Positions 24,683 through 37,100 of a stretch of 64,000 nucleotides of DNA are shown piece after piece. Position 1 is the stretch's first letter, and each line of letters opens with the position of its first letter. Source of the DNA: Alopecurus myosuroides (Eukaryota > Streptophyta > Magnoliopsida > Poales > Poaceae). The translations under genes were made by a program, and so were the position numbers. The stretch is taken from NCBI GenBank assembly GCA_028641055.1, contig CM054059.1, positions 108,760,263 through 108,824,262 on the forward strand, written 5' to 3'. Below the pieces are notes generated by a model that was not told the origin of the DNA, did not search any database, and worked only from the letters and a program-made list of their open reading frames with translations.

Positions 24683-25806
24683 CCACGAAGGCCTACTCAA
24701 CGCCACAAAGGCCTCACCCTATTCTCCGATGAACTCCGCCACAAAGGCCTAGTTCACCTCCCACTATTGAACCCCTTTGAGGCGGGGATCGAGTCCTTTA
24801 CAAACAACTTGGGGCACACACCCACAACCAAATTGGGGGCTCCCAACTCTTCTTGAATCACCAACAAGTAACAAGATTCCTAGGTTCTCCACAAGAGGAA
24901 ACCCTAGGATAGATCCCTCTAGCTAGAGAGGGGGGAAATGAAGAACGAGTCGGTGAAGATGTAGATCCGGGTCTTCTCCTTCAATCCTCCAAGTATCAAC
25001 GAGTTTGGGTGGAGGGATTGGGAGAGAATCTAGCTTTTGGAGACTCAATAAATGCTTGACTTAAATGCTGGAACGAGCAACCACTTGGGGAAGAAGGGGA
25101 TGGGGTATTTATAGCCCCATCCCAAAACTAGCTGTTTTGACCCTTTTCGTGTCTGGCGGTACTACCGCTGGACCCAGCGGTACTACCGCCACCTGGGTAT
25201 CCACGAGGTACTAGCGCGTCTCAGACGCAGAGCGCAAGCGGTACTGCTGCTGAAGTACAGTGGTACTCCAGCAGCGCTACTACCACGAGTGAGCCATGGT
25301 ACTACCCCTGGCCACCCACTTTGAATAAATTCGAAGTGGCTGGCGGTAGTACCGAGCCACTACCACTCTAGTACCGTGCGATACAGAGAGCAATTTCCTA
25401 GCCAACAGTAGAAGAGACGGTACTAGGGGCGGTACTACCGCTTCCTGAAGGGAGCAGTACTACCGCCAGCCAGTAGCGGTACTAACGCGGAGCAAGGATT
25501 TGCTCAAAACTGAACTGGGTGCAGCGGTACTACCGAGCCACTACCGCCTCAGTACCGTGCGAAACAGAGAGCATTTCTCTCCTAGCGGTACTGTTGTCGG
25601 TACTGGGCGCGGTACTACCGCTTCCTGTGCGGAGCGGTACTACCGCTTGACCAAGTCTGTTTTGGTGGCAATGTCTTGGAAACCTCTTCACCTTTTTGGC
25701 GTCTAGTTGATCTAACCTGAAATACTTGACGCGCTGTTAGAAGCTTAGTGGTGTTGTTATCAACTCCAAAACCTAAGAGAGATCAAAGATGCAAAATGCA
25801 CTTTCA
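24683..25806 (-). repeat. 5' LTR of A', truncated
   Basis: This matches 10268-11410 of the other LTR, including the GCGGTACTACCGC repeats (25153-25650) and the TATA box (25106-25114, minus strand). The last ~275 bp of the LTR, the primer-binding site and the gag start are missing at the 24682/24683 junction. The opposite end abuts the AGAAT duplication. Confidence 0.85.
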
Positions 25807-27714
25807 AGAATGGGTGTGGGATTTTTCTGCCCCACTAAGGCACACCTTGTGGCGACTTGAGAAGGACTATGCTCTACTCGAGTGGAGCCCTCCTCTACAT
25901 TGGAAGATCATACCAAGGGAGCAAGTGATGCACCAACCCAAGAACGAGTTCAAGACCCTCCTCTTGTTGACCAAGTTTCTATGCAAGAACCAATCACCCC
26001 TATCATTCAAGCTAACCAAGGTCAATGCCAAGATCAACCTTCTTCTCCTATTGTGGAAGCAAGTCAAGATTATGATCAAGGTCAACATTTCGGTCAAGAA
26101 GGGGACCCAAATGATCAAGATGATCAAGTGATTCCTCCTTGCAATAATGAGGAGATTGAAGCCCGTCATGCTAAAAGGATTTCTAGAGCCTTGAAGCAAA
26201 TTGATGCCTCCAATAATAAGGTGTTGTGTTATGTGCAAAACAAGAGGTACACAAGAGCTCAATTGGCAAGCTTTTGTGAGCATAAAGCTCACATATCCAT
26301 GGTGGAACCAAATAAAGTGTTTGAGGCTCTTGAAGATTTGGATTGGTTGGAAGCTATGCATGATGAGCTCAATAACTTTGAGCGCAATAAAGTTTGGAAG
26401 CTAGTTGAGAAGCCCAAAGATTGCCACAATGTTATTGGCACCAAGTGGATATTCAAGAACAGGAAAGATGAGCATGGTATTATTGTGAGGAACAAGATTG
26501 GTGGTTCAAGGCTACACTCAAGTGGAAGGCATTGAATTTGATGAAACCTATGCTCCCGTGGCTCATCTTGAGTCCATCCGTATCCTTCTTTCATATGCAT
26601 CTTCACATAACTTTAAATTGCAACAAATGGATGTCAAAAGTTCTTTTACAAATGGTCCATTGAAATAGGAGGTATATGTTAAGCAACCTTCGGGGTTTGA
26701 GAACCCCAACTTCTCTAACCATGTCTACAAGCTCTCTAAGATACTCTATGGACTTAAACAAGCTCCAAGTGTGTGGTATGAGCACCTTAGAGAGTTGTTG
26801 CGAGACCGTGGGTTTGAAGTTGGGCAAATCGACGCCACCCTTTTCGCAAAGAGTGTAAAAGGAGAGATTTTCATATTCTAACTCTACGTGGACAATATTA
26901 TCTTAGGCTCAACTAACAAAGCTTTCAATGATGAGTTATCAAATCTTATGACTAACAGGTTTGAAATGTCTATGATGGGAGAGCTCAAATTCTTTCTTGG
27001 CTTTGAGATCAAGCAATTGGCTTGTGAGACTTTCATTTCTCAAGCCAAGTATACCCAAGACATGCTCAAGAGGTTTAACTTCCAAGGTGCTAAAGAGAAG
27101 GTTTCTCCAATGCAAAACAAATGCCATCTCAAGCGCAATCCGGACGGTAAAGATGTGGACCAAAAGTTGTATCGTTATATGATTGTTTTCTTTGATTTAC
27201 CTTTGTGAATCTAGGCCCAATATTGTGTTGAGTGTAGGAGTGTGTGCAAGGTATCAAGCGGATCCTAAAGAAAGTCACTTGGTGGAGGTCCATAGGATCT
27301 TTTGGTATTTGGTTCATACCTCGAGATTTGGTTTGTGGTACCCAAAGGGGGCACAATTTTCTCTCAAGGGGTACACGGACTTGGATTGGGCCGGTGATCA
27401 AGATGATACGAAATCAACTTCCAGGGCTTGCCAATTCCTTGGTATGTCTTTGGTGAGTTGGTCTTCTAAGAATAAGAATAGTATATCTCTCTCCACCTTC
27501 GAAGCCGAGTATGTGGCGGACGCTAGTGCTTGCACCCAATTGCTATGGATGAGGCAAACCCTCAAATAGTATCATGTTCACTTGGAGAAAGTTCCACTCA
27601 TATGTGACAATGAGAGTGTCATCAAGATCGCCTAAAACCCCGTGCAACACACAAGGACACAATATATTGAGATTCGTCATCATTTTATTCGGGATCATGT
27701 GGCAAGAGGTGATT
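25807..27714 (+). pseudogene. pol: pol of element A, reverse transcriptase and RNase H part, broken
   Basis: This continues element A after A', starting MGVGFFCPT in the frame left at 9990. Homology to the A' reverse transcriptase runs throughout, with frame breaks near 26510 and 27185 and stops within. The catalytic motif reads LYVDN instead of YVDD (near 26885-26900), which should abolish polymerase activity. RNase H ([14 protein letters not shown], near 27380) is present. Homology ends near 27714 inside [11 protein letters not shown]. The rest of pol, the polypurine tract and the 3' LTR of A are missing. Confidence 0.85.
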
Positions 27715-28794
27715 TTTTTCATGTTTGGAGACATTTATTCGCTATGATTTTGTGGATCTTCTTGGGTTCATGCCTTGTTATTTTGTGCATAAAATTGTAA
27801 CTATTACTCATCATTTCACAAAACAACAATAATCCTTCACCATTGCCGCCCTCGCTCTCATGCATCTATCTCCATCTCCAAAACATCTACCATCTCCCAC
27901 CCGTCCCTCACCGCCCACATAAAATCTGGGTCTAACGACACCCTTCACGCCTCTAGCTAGTTGGGACATATGAGAGATGATCAGATCATGCAACGACAGT
28001 CCCGCCCAACTCAATCATCTTTCCCAATGCTAGATTCTCGCTTTATTTTACAGTCAACTCTTGAGATACCAATATCATGAAATACAAAAACTCACGAGCC
28101 AAGTGTTGCATTTTAGTACTAGGCGTGTCCCAACTCTTCTCCTAGCTAGTTAATCTCTTGCTCTACATAACATGTCTCTCTCTTTCCTGAAACCCACCAC
28201 CTTCAGTTACATCCTCCGGTTGCTAGTTTCGCGAGCCGCTGACATGCCATCTCAAGAGCAGCCCGATCTTTAATCCTCTAGGTTTTAAATTTTAAGGGTT
28301 TAACTACTTTCATATGAGATCCGCCATGAGCCTTTTGATATGGTATTTTTAGCCAAGAGTTCTTGCATGGGGTCATCGCAATTTTTGTTGCATGTGAGAA
28401 AAGTTAGGTTCTAATCGGGATTTGTGTCTCTAACTACTCTAGATTCGGCGTATCTGGCTATGATTCAACACTCTATTGGGGTCAAATGGTATGAAGAAAA
28501 TAAACTAGATTTTAATGTGTTTCAAGGATTTATTTTTGTTTTGGAGGGAAAATACATACCCAAATTGTTTGAATTAAATAAAAAAGGGATCGAGGTTTAA
28601 TGGGCCACATAGGGAAGAAAGGTGGTTATTGGGCTAAAGGCCAATCAGGCAACTCTCCTTCCTGAGCTCCACCCCTACCCACCACCAATCGATCCCCTTC
28701 TTTCCACTCAATATTCTCCTCCCATCGTTGCGCCTACCACCCTAGCCCCTCCTTCGCCGGCCACCCCTAGTTCTCTCCCTCCCTCCTGCGTGCT
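27715..28794. other. Unassigned stretch between elements A and E
   Basis: I see no gene and no element ends. The left part is AT-rich after the breakpoint of element A. The right part (28640-28794) is C/T-rich. Because the 3' end of E is outside the window, its target duplication cannot be checked here. Confidence 0.4.
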
Positions 28795-30376
28795 TGTTAC
28801 GTCTCCAACGTATCTATAATTTCTGATGTTCCATGTTGATATTATGACAATTGCTACATGTTTTATCCCTTCTTTATAGCATTACACGTTTTCCGGGACT
28901 AACCTATTAACAAGATGCCAAGTGCCAGTTCCCTATTTTCTGCTGTTTTTTATTTCAGAAAAGTTGTTCTGGAAATATTCTCGGAATTGGACCCCACGAA
29001 TCCCGAAGTTCCTATTTTCCCCGGAAGCATCCAAAACTCCGAAGAGGAGTTGAAGACGGGCACCAGGGGCCCTCACCATAGCCAGGCGCAGGCCCCCCTT
29101 GGCCGCGCCTTGGGTGGTGAGGCCACCCTGGTGGCCCATCGACGTCGCCCTTTTGCCTATTTATTCGCCTCCGAAGGAAAACCCTAGGTACCTGATAAAA
29201 AATCCCCAAAAAGTTCCGCAGCCGCCATCGTCGTCAACCCTAGATCAAGGGGTTATGAAGCTGTCTCCCGGCACCATGCCGCAGAGGAGATCATCACCTG
29301 AGGCCTTATCATCACCATGCCTGCCTCCAGAGTGATGCGTGAGTCATTCATCCTTGGACTACGGGTCCATAGCAGTAGCTAGATGGTTGTATTCTCCTTC
29401 TATGCCTCAATGTTTAGATCTTGTGAGCTGCCTAACATGATCGAGATTGTTTTTATGTAATTCTATGTGCTGTGTTTGCTGGGATCCGATGAATATTGAA
29501 CTTATGCCAAGTTGATTATAGTCTTTATTGCATATGTTCTTTGTGATCTTGCATGCTTTCCTTTGCTAGTGGTTGCTCTGGCCAAGTAATTGTTAGTGAC
29601 TCCAAGAGGGAGTATTTATGCTCGATAGTGGGTTCATGCCTCATTTTCGCGTGTGCTCGAGTGACAGAAACGTAACGGGGGAGGATGTGTTGTTGCCACT
29701 AGGGAGAAAAAAGTGGTGTGAGTTCCCGCGTGCACAATTATTGCTTACATTACACACATTGCTTAATGCGATTATCTGTTGTTTACAACTTAATACCTAA
29801 GGGGGTTCAGATGATAACCTGAGGGTGGATTATTAGTCATAGATGCAGTTGGATTACGGTCTATGTATATTGTTGTAATGCCCGCACTAAATATCATAGT
29901 AGTCATCATGTCATGAATGTGCACTACGGTGCAACCTCTATTTGTCAATTGCCTAGCTGTAATTTGTTCACCCAGCATGCTATCTTTTATGGAGAGACAC
30001 CACTAGTGAACCTATGAACCCCGGTCCATTTTCCTACACTGTTAAACAAACCACTACAATTCCCTGCTTTCTTTACTTACTGCAAGCATACACCATTTTC
30101 CACACTATACGTCTAATCTTTGTTTTCAGCAAGACCGGTGAGATTGACAACCTCATTGTACCGTTGGGACAAAGTATTTTGGTTGTGTTGTGTGCAGGTT
30201 CCGCGTTGTTGCTGACACCGGTGAGGCGCCATCACCACCGTCAGTGGCATCAACCTTCCAAAGATCCTCTTTCTCCTACTAGATTGATAACCTTGGTTCT
30301 TAACTGAGGGAAATTCTTACCGCTGTACTCATCACACCCTCCTCTTGGGGTTCCCAACACGCCATCACAAGCATCA
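28795..30376 (+). repeat. 5' LTR of element E
   Basis: The LTR begins TGTTACGTCTCCAACGTATC and ends …GCATCA just before the primer-binding site. It aligns along its length with 52649-54136. The 5' copy has about 42 bp near 30090-30132 that the 3' copy lacks. The exact 3' boundary is inferred from the CA next to the primer-binding site. Confidence 0.8.
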
Positions 30377-30384
30377 AGAATTTC

Positions 30385-30402
30385 TGGCGCCATTGCCGGG
30401 GA
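30385..30402 (+). other. Primer-binding site of element E
   Basis: TGGCGCCATTGCCGGGGA differs at one base from the site usual for Athila-type elements (tRNA-Asp type, from recall). A second, more diverged copy, TGGCGCTGTTGACGGGGA, lies 84 bp downstream at 30469-30486. Confidence 0.75.
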
Positions 30403-30659
30403 CTTAAAATTCATCATCATCAAGAAGTCTCCCCATCAAGGCACCATCAAGGCGTAGCAAATAATTTCTGGCGCTGTTGACGGGGAGAAAGAAGTCTTCT
30501 GGCAAGGGGAGTCTCTCACTCTCAACCTCTTTATTTTGTTTATTGTCTTTTTTTTAATTTTTTTGCCTTGTTTTGCTTCTTTATATCAAAAACACAAAAA
30601 AATAGTTTACTTCATAGCTGTTATTTTTTGCTTTTCTGCTCTTAGTTTAATCTGTAATC

Positions 30660-31070
30660 ATGATTCTACCCAAGTTTACCTTGAAAGACGTACCAGTAGG
30701 TAGCGGTGATATAATTGGGAAATATAATATTGGAGAGTTCTTTAATTATGTTAGTAAGCACAAAGAATTTGAAGATAGATCCTTAGCTGAACTTGCTCCA
30801 GATATAGAATCCGCTGCAGCATCTCTAGTTCGTATGCTGGAAGTTAGGTTTGTTAACCTTAATCCCATAATACAACAAATGTTCCTCAACCTTGATAACA
30901 TTCAGGATAGCAAAAAAATAGAGTTTATTCTAGAAACTTTGTTTAAAGAATTTGGTGATGTTGCCATTGAGGCTAGAAAAGGTTTTAACCGATTTGAGAT
31001 GTCAGCCTCATGCGTAGATGTTAATATCACACCGGTAAAGCCAATGATAAGTAAATTAAAATACCAATAA
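30660..31070 (+). CDS. Short gag-like ORF of element E (136 codons)
   Basis: The frame starts MILPKFTLKDVPVGSG and is mostly helical and acidic in prediction by eye (LAELAPDIESAAASLVRMLEVRF…). A second frame, 31079-31215, continues with similar composition up to the Helitron insertion, so a frameshift may separate two parts of one protein. I recognise no catalytic domain. It sits where gag is expected in an Athila-like element, so a degenerate or specialised gag is the likeliest reading. Function is not known. Confidence 0.5.
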   Translation: MILPKFTLKDVPVGSGDIIGKYNIGEFFNYVSKHKEFEDRSLAELAPDIESAAASLVRMLEVRFVNLNPIIQQMFLNLDNIQDSKKIEFILETLFKEFGDVAIEARKGFNRFEMSASCVDVNITPVKPMISKLKYQ

Positions 31071-31431
31071 CCTTTAAATTGGTAGGAATGCATGAAGATC
31101 TAGAAAAGAATTTTGATTGGACTGTTCCTGCAAACCCATTTGATGAAAGTAGTGTGCCTAAAAGTGCTGATAAAGGGACATCTAAAACTTCTATAGATGA
31201 AATTACAACAAGTAATCGCGACACCCCTGTCAGCCATCTGCGCCTATCCACGTGGCGGGCAGGGGCTGGTTATTTTGTAGCGTGTCGTTTAGCCATCGAG
31301 CGAGAGGACTAGGTGAGAAGGAAAAAAGAAAGCGTGTCTTCTTCAACCTGTCTCCAACCCTAACACACCGCCTCCCTTTCCTCGCCTTCCCTGTCTCTTC
31401 CTCTTCCGGCTCCATGGAGACGCGGAGATGA

Positions 31432-31702
31432 CGGCGCCGAGCGGGGGCAAGGACGGGCCGCTCCGAGCTTTACCGCCAGTCTCCTCCGCCCCCAGCCCCT
31501 CTCTACCCCTGGAGCCGCCGAAAGGTCGGCGAGTTCGGTGCCCTCGGCAGGCGCCGCGAGTTCATTGGCCGGCTGCGGAACGTGCTCCCGGGGGGCAGAT
31601 GGTGGCGCCTCGAGGACGAGGAGGACGACTCGTCCGGGCGCGCCGAGGCCAGTGGGGCCACGGCCGCCAACGCGCTCAGGCGGATGTGGGCGCTCATCCA
31701 CC
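31432..31702 (+). pseudogene. Captured fragment of a TAP-like ABC transporter (ABCB26 type)
   Basis: In one frame the sequence reads GRLRNVLPGGRWWRLEDEED and then, after a short acidic stretch, ANALRRMWALI. This matches, from recall, the plastid-targeted N-terminal region of plant ABCB26 half-transporters, which have a RLRxVLPGGxWW motif followed by ALxRMWxLV. The similarity ends near 31702, before the first membrane helix. A stop at 31429 breaks the frame from the ATG at 31414. It is a captured first-exon fragment without transporter domains. Identity is from memory and should be treated as probable. Confidence 0.5.
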
Positions 31703-33980
31703 GCTCTGCCTCCCGTCCTCCTACCATGCCACTTCCCCTCGTCTCCTTGCCTGAGACGTCGCCCTCGTCCTCCACCAATTCTCCATCCCATGGTCCTCCT
31801 CTACTCACCACTGATTGGAGCCGCCGGACGGGAGGACGCGCTGCCGGTTCCTCTCTCCTGCTCCTCCACCTTTCCCTCAGATGGCGCGGGAAGGCGGTAC
31901 GGTAGACCGCCGTTCCAGGTTCCGGCGGGAATTTGTGCGGCGGCGGGAGGTGATACAGGAAGGGATGAAGTAGTTGTTGGAGATTCCTTGGCGGAGTTCG
32001 CCGGAAAAGACTACAGTCTTGCTGCCCCTGTTCTCCTCTTGGCCTTCTTGCTCGTCATCGTGGTCTCGCGCTGGCAAGCGCCGTCGTCTGTATCCGTCCT
32101 TCAACGGCCGCCATGGTGTGGCTGCCGCAGTTGTCGTCCCGCTGTTGCTAGCACCCTCAACCCCGAGGAAATAATTCCTGTGTACAGGTTTGTATATGCT
32201 TGGAGACTCACATTTCTTGCCATGATTCACTCATTACTGAAAATATGTATACTCTGCACTAAAATCACATGAGTTGCTGATTATTGCCACTATCACATTG
32301 CTCATTGGTATCTTAACACCAGATGCATTACTGATCAGATAAAAGATTTTATACATGCCCACGGAAAAATTTAACCTTCGATATTTACACCATGTATTAG
32401 ATTTGCCTCTCGATGGCTTCTTCCCTAAGCACCATGGGTCTGTACGGCTTGGATAATCTCAATGTTCAGTACAAGGTATATGATGATCCCATGACCAGAT
32501 TGAGGTGAGCAGCATAGAATAAATACATTCAGTTTGCCCGGTCATAATAAAAGTAGTTCTATTCAGATAGGAAATTATCTGACTGCATTTCTTGTCTGTA
32601 GATTTGTCATTGCAAACTATATGCAGTGCCAAAGCCACCTATTCATGCCCCCCTAAACCAACAAAGTGGCTGTGATATGTTAAATTGCACGAAATAGAAA
32701 TGCTCTCCGAAGATCACTTATGGTACGTGCCGATTTCTTTATTTCCTTTGAAAGATATTGAGTATTGCTTCATGCACAAATTAATTATCATGATGATGAT
32801 ATTTAATGGTCAATGAGACAATGCGTTCATCATAATATGCAATGCAACTTTCAAATAGTGATGTTGTGTGATTCATATAGGTGTGTCTGGTCGCTAGGGG
32901 CAAAAGTCATATGGTTTCTTTTTACTTGGGCATACTTCATTTCTATATTTGCGTAAGTTATAGGATGTTAGTGAATATTAGTATCAGTTGCGGCCTTAGT
33001 GTATACATTAATATTAAGCTAATAGTGGACTTCCAAATGGTAAAATCTTTTAGTGGACTGAGAATGCCTAAGAACTTGAGTCATGGAAAACAAGTAAGTA
33101 TATGGATTGATTATTCAATGTTTCGATCTTTGCTGGCAATTGTGTAAGCATTTGAATATTTGATCACCTATATCCATTTTTCTGCCCATTCTTTAGTTTG
33201 CGACGCTTTTAACTCTAGCTGGCCGATGTGATGTGAAGGAACTGTACATTATTCTTGTATAATTTAAGTTAACAAAGCATTGTCATATTTATTTCATATT
33301 TGATATACAAATGTTTGCATTAGATATGATTGAGGTGCATACTTGTTTGGGATGTATGTGATTAATTCAATAAATGTGATATATGTTGCAACTGTACTAG
33401 ACCGCTCCAGAAGTTTGAAACGCCATATGCTTTGATTTGTGGCCGTCAGAGTCACCACTTGGCATAAATCAGTGTGTAGATCTGGCTAGGTCTGTGTGTT
33501 CCCTTCCCATTTATGTACATTATGACCTATTTCTTGAAGTCGCCTTAACTATATGTAACTCTGTTTCACAATAGTGAAATATGCCTCTTGTGTGCAGTCT
33601 TAAATGCATCGCAGTTTGGTTAAGTGTGTGTCATAGAAGTCTTCGATTAACCTACAAGGTTTTATTATAGCGTATACAACTAATTTTATAAGTAGCAGAA
33701 TTTTGTGAATGAATATGATTTACTACAGAACCAGTTTGGTCCCTTTGTGGCATCTAAATAATTACTGCTCCCCCGTCATGTAATATAAATTTCTTCTTGT
33801 ACTGAGTTTTTTTAGTGTTCTTATGTCCAGTTTTGCACTACGGTTGGCGTTGGACCACGAGAGATGGTTTCTTTAGTGCCATTGTGAGTTTAACCGTGAT
33901 CACAAAGAGAATTGGAAGTTAGAGTAACTCTGTGAGAAAGTCATATCTAGCCAGTAAGGAAACCACCGTTACTTTCTGAA
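31703..33980. other. Helitron interior, left part
   Basis: The first ~450 bp is GC-rich, possibly more captured exon DNA, with a splice-donor-like ACAG/GTTTGT near 32186. The rest is AT-rich and intron-like. I cannot name any gene in it. Long frames here (for example 31538-32272) are products of GC-rich composition. Confidence 0.4.
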
Positions 33981-34131
33981 TGTCAACGCTAGCGGGAACG
34001 ATGCCCCTCTGGGCGCATCGGGTACGTGTTAAGTAGGCGAGGGAATAGCCCCCTGGCGTGGCGTATAAGTTTGGTATGGATACGGTGGTGTACTACACCA
34101 TACGTATCCATACGGGACATTACATTTAACA
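33981..34131 (-). repeat. 3' LTR of Copia D
   Basis: This 151-bp repeat has TGTTAAATGT at its start (34131, minus strand) and TGACA at its end. It differs from the other LTR at two positions, near 34032 and 34068. Confidence 0.95.
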
Positions 34132-34138
34132 CTCCCCC

Positions 34139-37100
34139 TTAATCTAAACTTTGGAAAAGATTTAGATTACGCATAAAAGCACTAAGATTTCTAACAGGAA
34201 GAGCTTTAGTGAAGCCATCAGCAACTTGATCTTTGCTTGAGACAAACTTAATTGCCAACCTCTTCGCAGCAACACGTTCACGAACAAAATGAAAATTAAT
34301 CTCAATATGTTTGGTACGGGCATGGAAGACTGAATTTGCAGATAGATATGTAGCACCCAAATTATCACACCATAGACATGGTACTTCTCGTAAGGCAACA
34401 CCAAGTTCTCCAAGAAGGGCTTCAACCCAAATAAGCTCAGCAGTGGCATTAGCAAGGGCTTTATACTCAGCTTCTGTACTGGAACGAGATACAGTTGCTT
34501 GTTTTCTGGCACTCCAAGAAATCAAGTTGGGGCCAAAAAATATAGCAAAACCACCAGTAGAGCGACGGTCATCAAGACTGCCTGCCCAGTCAGCATCTGA
34601 AAAAGCACTAAGAAGTGTGGATGATGACTGTATGAAAGTAATTCCAACTTTGAGAGTACCTGAAATATATCTCAGAATACGTTTAGCAGCTGCCCAATGT
34701 ACTGTTGTAGGTGCATGAAGAAACTGACAAATTTTGTTAACCGAAAAGGCCAAATCTGGACGGGTCAATGTAAGATATTGTAAAGCTCCAACAATGCTGC
34801 GATACTGAGTGGAATCTTGAGGACCAAGAGGCGATCCTTCTGTTAAAGAGAGCTGCTCAGATGTAGACAAAGGTGTGGGTACAGGTTTGCATTGTGTCAT
34901 ACCAACTCGAGCAAGCAAATCTGTGGCATATTTCTCTTGTGTCAAAAGCAAACCATTAGATATTTTTGTAACCTCAATGCCAAGAAAGAAATGCAAATCA
35001 CCCAAGTCCTTAATGGCAAATGTGTTGCTGAGATCCTTAAGAAGAGCTGTAATGGCTTCATCAGATGAGCTTGTAACAATAATATCATCAACATAAATGA
35101 GAACAAAGATAACAATATTGGACTTGTTGTATAAAAAGAGGGATGTGTCAGCTTTAGATGCTGTGAACCCAAAAGACTGCAACTGTAAACTGAGTCTAGA
35201 GAACCAGGCACGAGGGGCCTGTTTCAGTCCATATAGAGCTTTATCCAATCTGCATATGTAATCAGGGGCATTAGGATTTTCATACCCAGGTGGTTGTTTC
35301 ATATAAACCTCCTCTTCCAGAACACCATGTAAAAACGCGTTCTTGACATCTAGCTGCCGCAAACTCCAACCTCGTGAGACTGAAATAGCTAGAACAGTTC
35401 TTATAGTTGCAGCTTTAACAACAGGACTAAAGGTATCCTCATAATCTATACCATATCTCTGTTTAAATCCTTTTGCAACGAGACGTGCTTTATACCTGTC
35501 AATTGTGCCATCTGCCTTCCTCTTGATGCGATAAACCCACTTACAGTCAATGATGTTTCTGTGAGAACCAGGAGGAACAAGATGCCATGTTTTGTTGTGG
35601 GTTAACGCCGCAAATTCATCATCCATTGCTTGCTTCCAATTTTTATCACCAAGGGCTTCTTTTAATGTATTTGGTTCACCTGTGGAGGAAAGTAGTCCAT
35701 AGCGTACACAACCATCCTTATATATACGGGGGTGTTTTATACCTTTCATAAGGCGTGTACGAACCCCGAGAGCTGGACTCGGAGAGCGAGTGCGGAGACG
35801 CCCGAGAGCTGGACTCGGAGAGCGAGTGCGGAGACGTCGTCGTTCATAAACACGCAGAGGTGTTGCAGATTGGTCTTCCGGTGGCTGCACAGAAGATCCA
35901 AGGCGATCCGCAGCAGGGGCTGCAGATTCCAGCGCTGTAGAGGATCCAGCTCCCCCTGTCGGTGATGTGGTCGAAGCAGATAGGTCGACGCCGTCCGGGG
36001 GCATGCGCGCGGTGGCCCGCGTGGAGGGACGCGCTCCCCCTGTCGGTGACGTGGGCGACGCTGAACGGGCAGCGCCATCCTGGCGCATGCAGGCGGGGTC
36101 AGGCGCGGAGGACCACGCGTTGTCGGGGGCGTGGGGGTGCGCAGCACCAGATTCCGTGCCAGGTGTCGCAGCAGGCGAATCTGCCTCGGGATGCTGCGGC
36201 TCCCGATCCGAGGGAGATGGCGAATCCGCCTCGGGATTGCTCCCAGGCGAGTTTTGGTCGTCGCTTTGTGACTCAGAATCAGAGGCGAATTCTGAGTCCG
36301 TTTCCGCACGGTTTTCCACGAGATTTTCACCAGGGAGCTCCTCAATCTGCAGGGGATTAGTAACAGGCACAATAACAGACATGTGATCAGTAGCATTTGC
36401 ATCCCCATCATGTGATGATATAGGTGTAGATGAATGTGGAAGAAGTAAAATTTCTTGTTTGAGTCTAGCACCTGCATTAGGATGCAAGGAGGCAAACGGA
36501 AACACTTGTTCATCAAAAATAACATCACGTGATATATAGACACGACCGGTGGACACATCTAGACACTTAACACCTTTATGCAAAGGGCTATAGCCTAGGA
36601 AAACACACCGTTTAGAGCGGAAAGCAAGCTTGCGTTTGTTGTATGGACGAAGATTAGGCCAACATGCACAACCAAATATTCGAAGTGCATCATAATTGGG
36701 ATCAACACCAAGGAGGCGTTGTGTAGGAGTATCAAAATTTAGGACTTTGGTGGGAAGGAGATTTATAAGGAACGTAGCTGTTAGGAAAGCTTCATCCCAA
36801 AACTTTAAAGGCATAGAGGAATTTGCAAGCAATGCTAATCCAACTTCAACTATATGTCTATGCTTACGTTCAGCAGAGCCATTTTGTTGGTGAGCATGTG
36901 GACAAGATACATGATGGGAGATTCCTACTTTGCGAAAGAAAGCATTGAGTTTTTCATACTCTCCTCCCCAATCAGTTTGCATAGTGATGATTTCGCGAGA
37001 AAACTTCCTCTCAACAAGTTGTTGAAAGTTAAGAAACACTTGATAAACCTCAGAACGTTTCTTAAGCAAATATATCCACGTAAATTTGCTATAATCATCA

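Larger units (their letters stand above)
9991..25806 (-). mobile_element. Copia element A' (SIRE/Maximus-like), with nested solo LTR C
   Basis: The element is bounded by TGAAAG…CTTTCA ends and flanked by the perfect 5-bp duplication AGAAT (9986-9990 and 25807-25811). On the minus strand the order is 5' LTR (25806-24683, truncated), gag, coiled-coil segment, protease, integrase, reverse transcriptase/RNase H, an extra ORF, a polypurine tract and the 3' LTR (11410-9991). An ORF after pol and a coiled-coil gag extension fit the SIRE/Maximus lineage. Primer-binding site, gag start and ~275 bp of the 5' LTR are deleted at 24682/24683. Solo LTR C (16741-21286) splits pol. Confidence 0.85.

Noticed and set aside
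31538..32272. 244-codon frame at the Helitron left end as a gene
   Set aside because: It overlaps the ABCB26-like fragment in another frame and has GC-driven composition without recognisable motifs.
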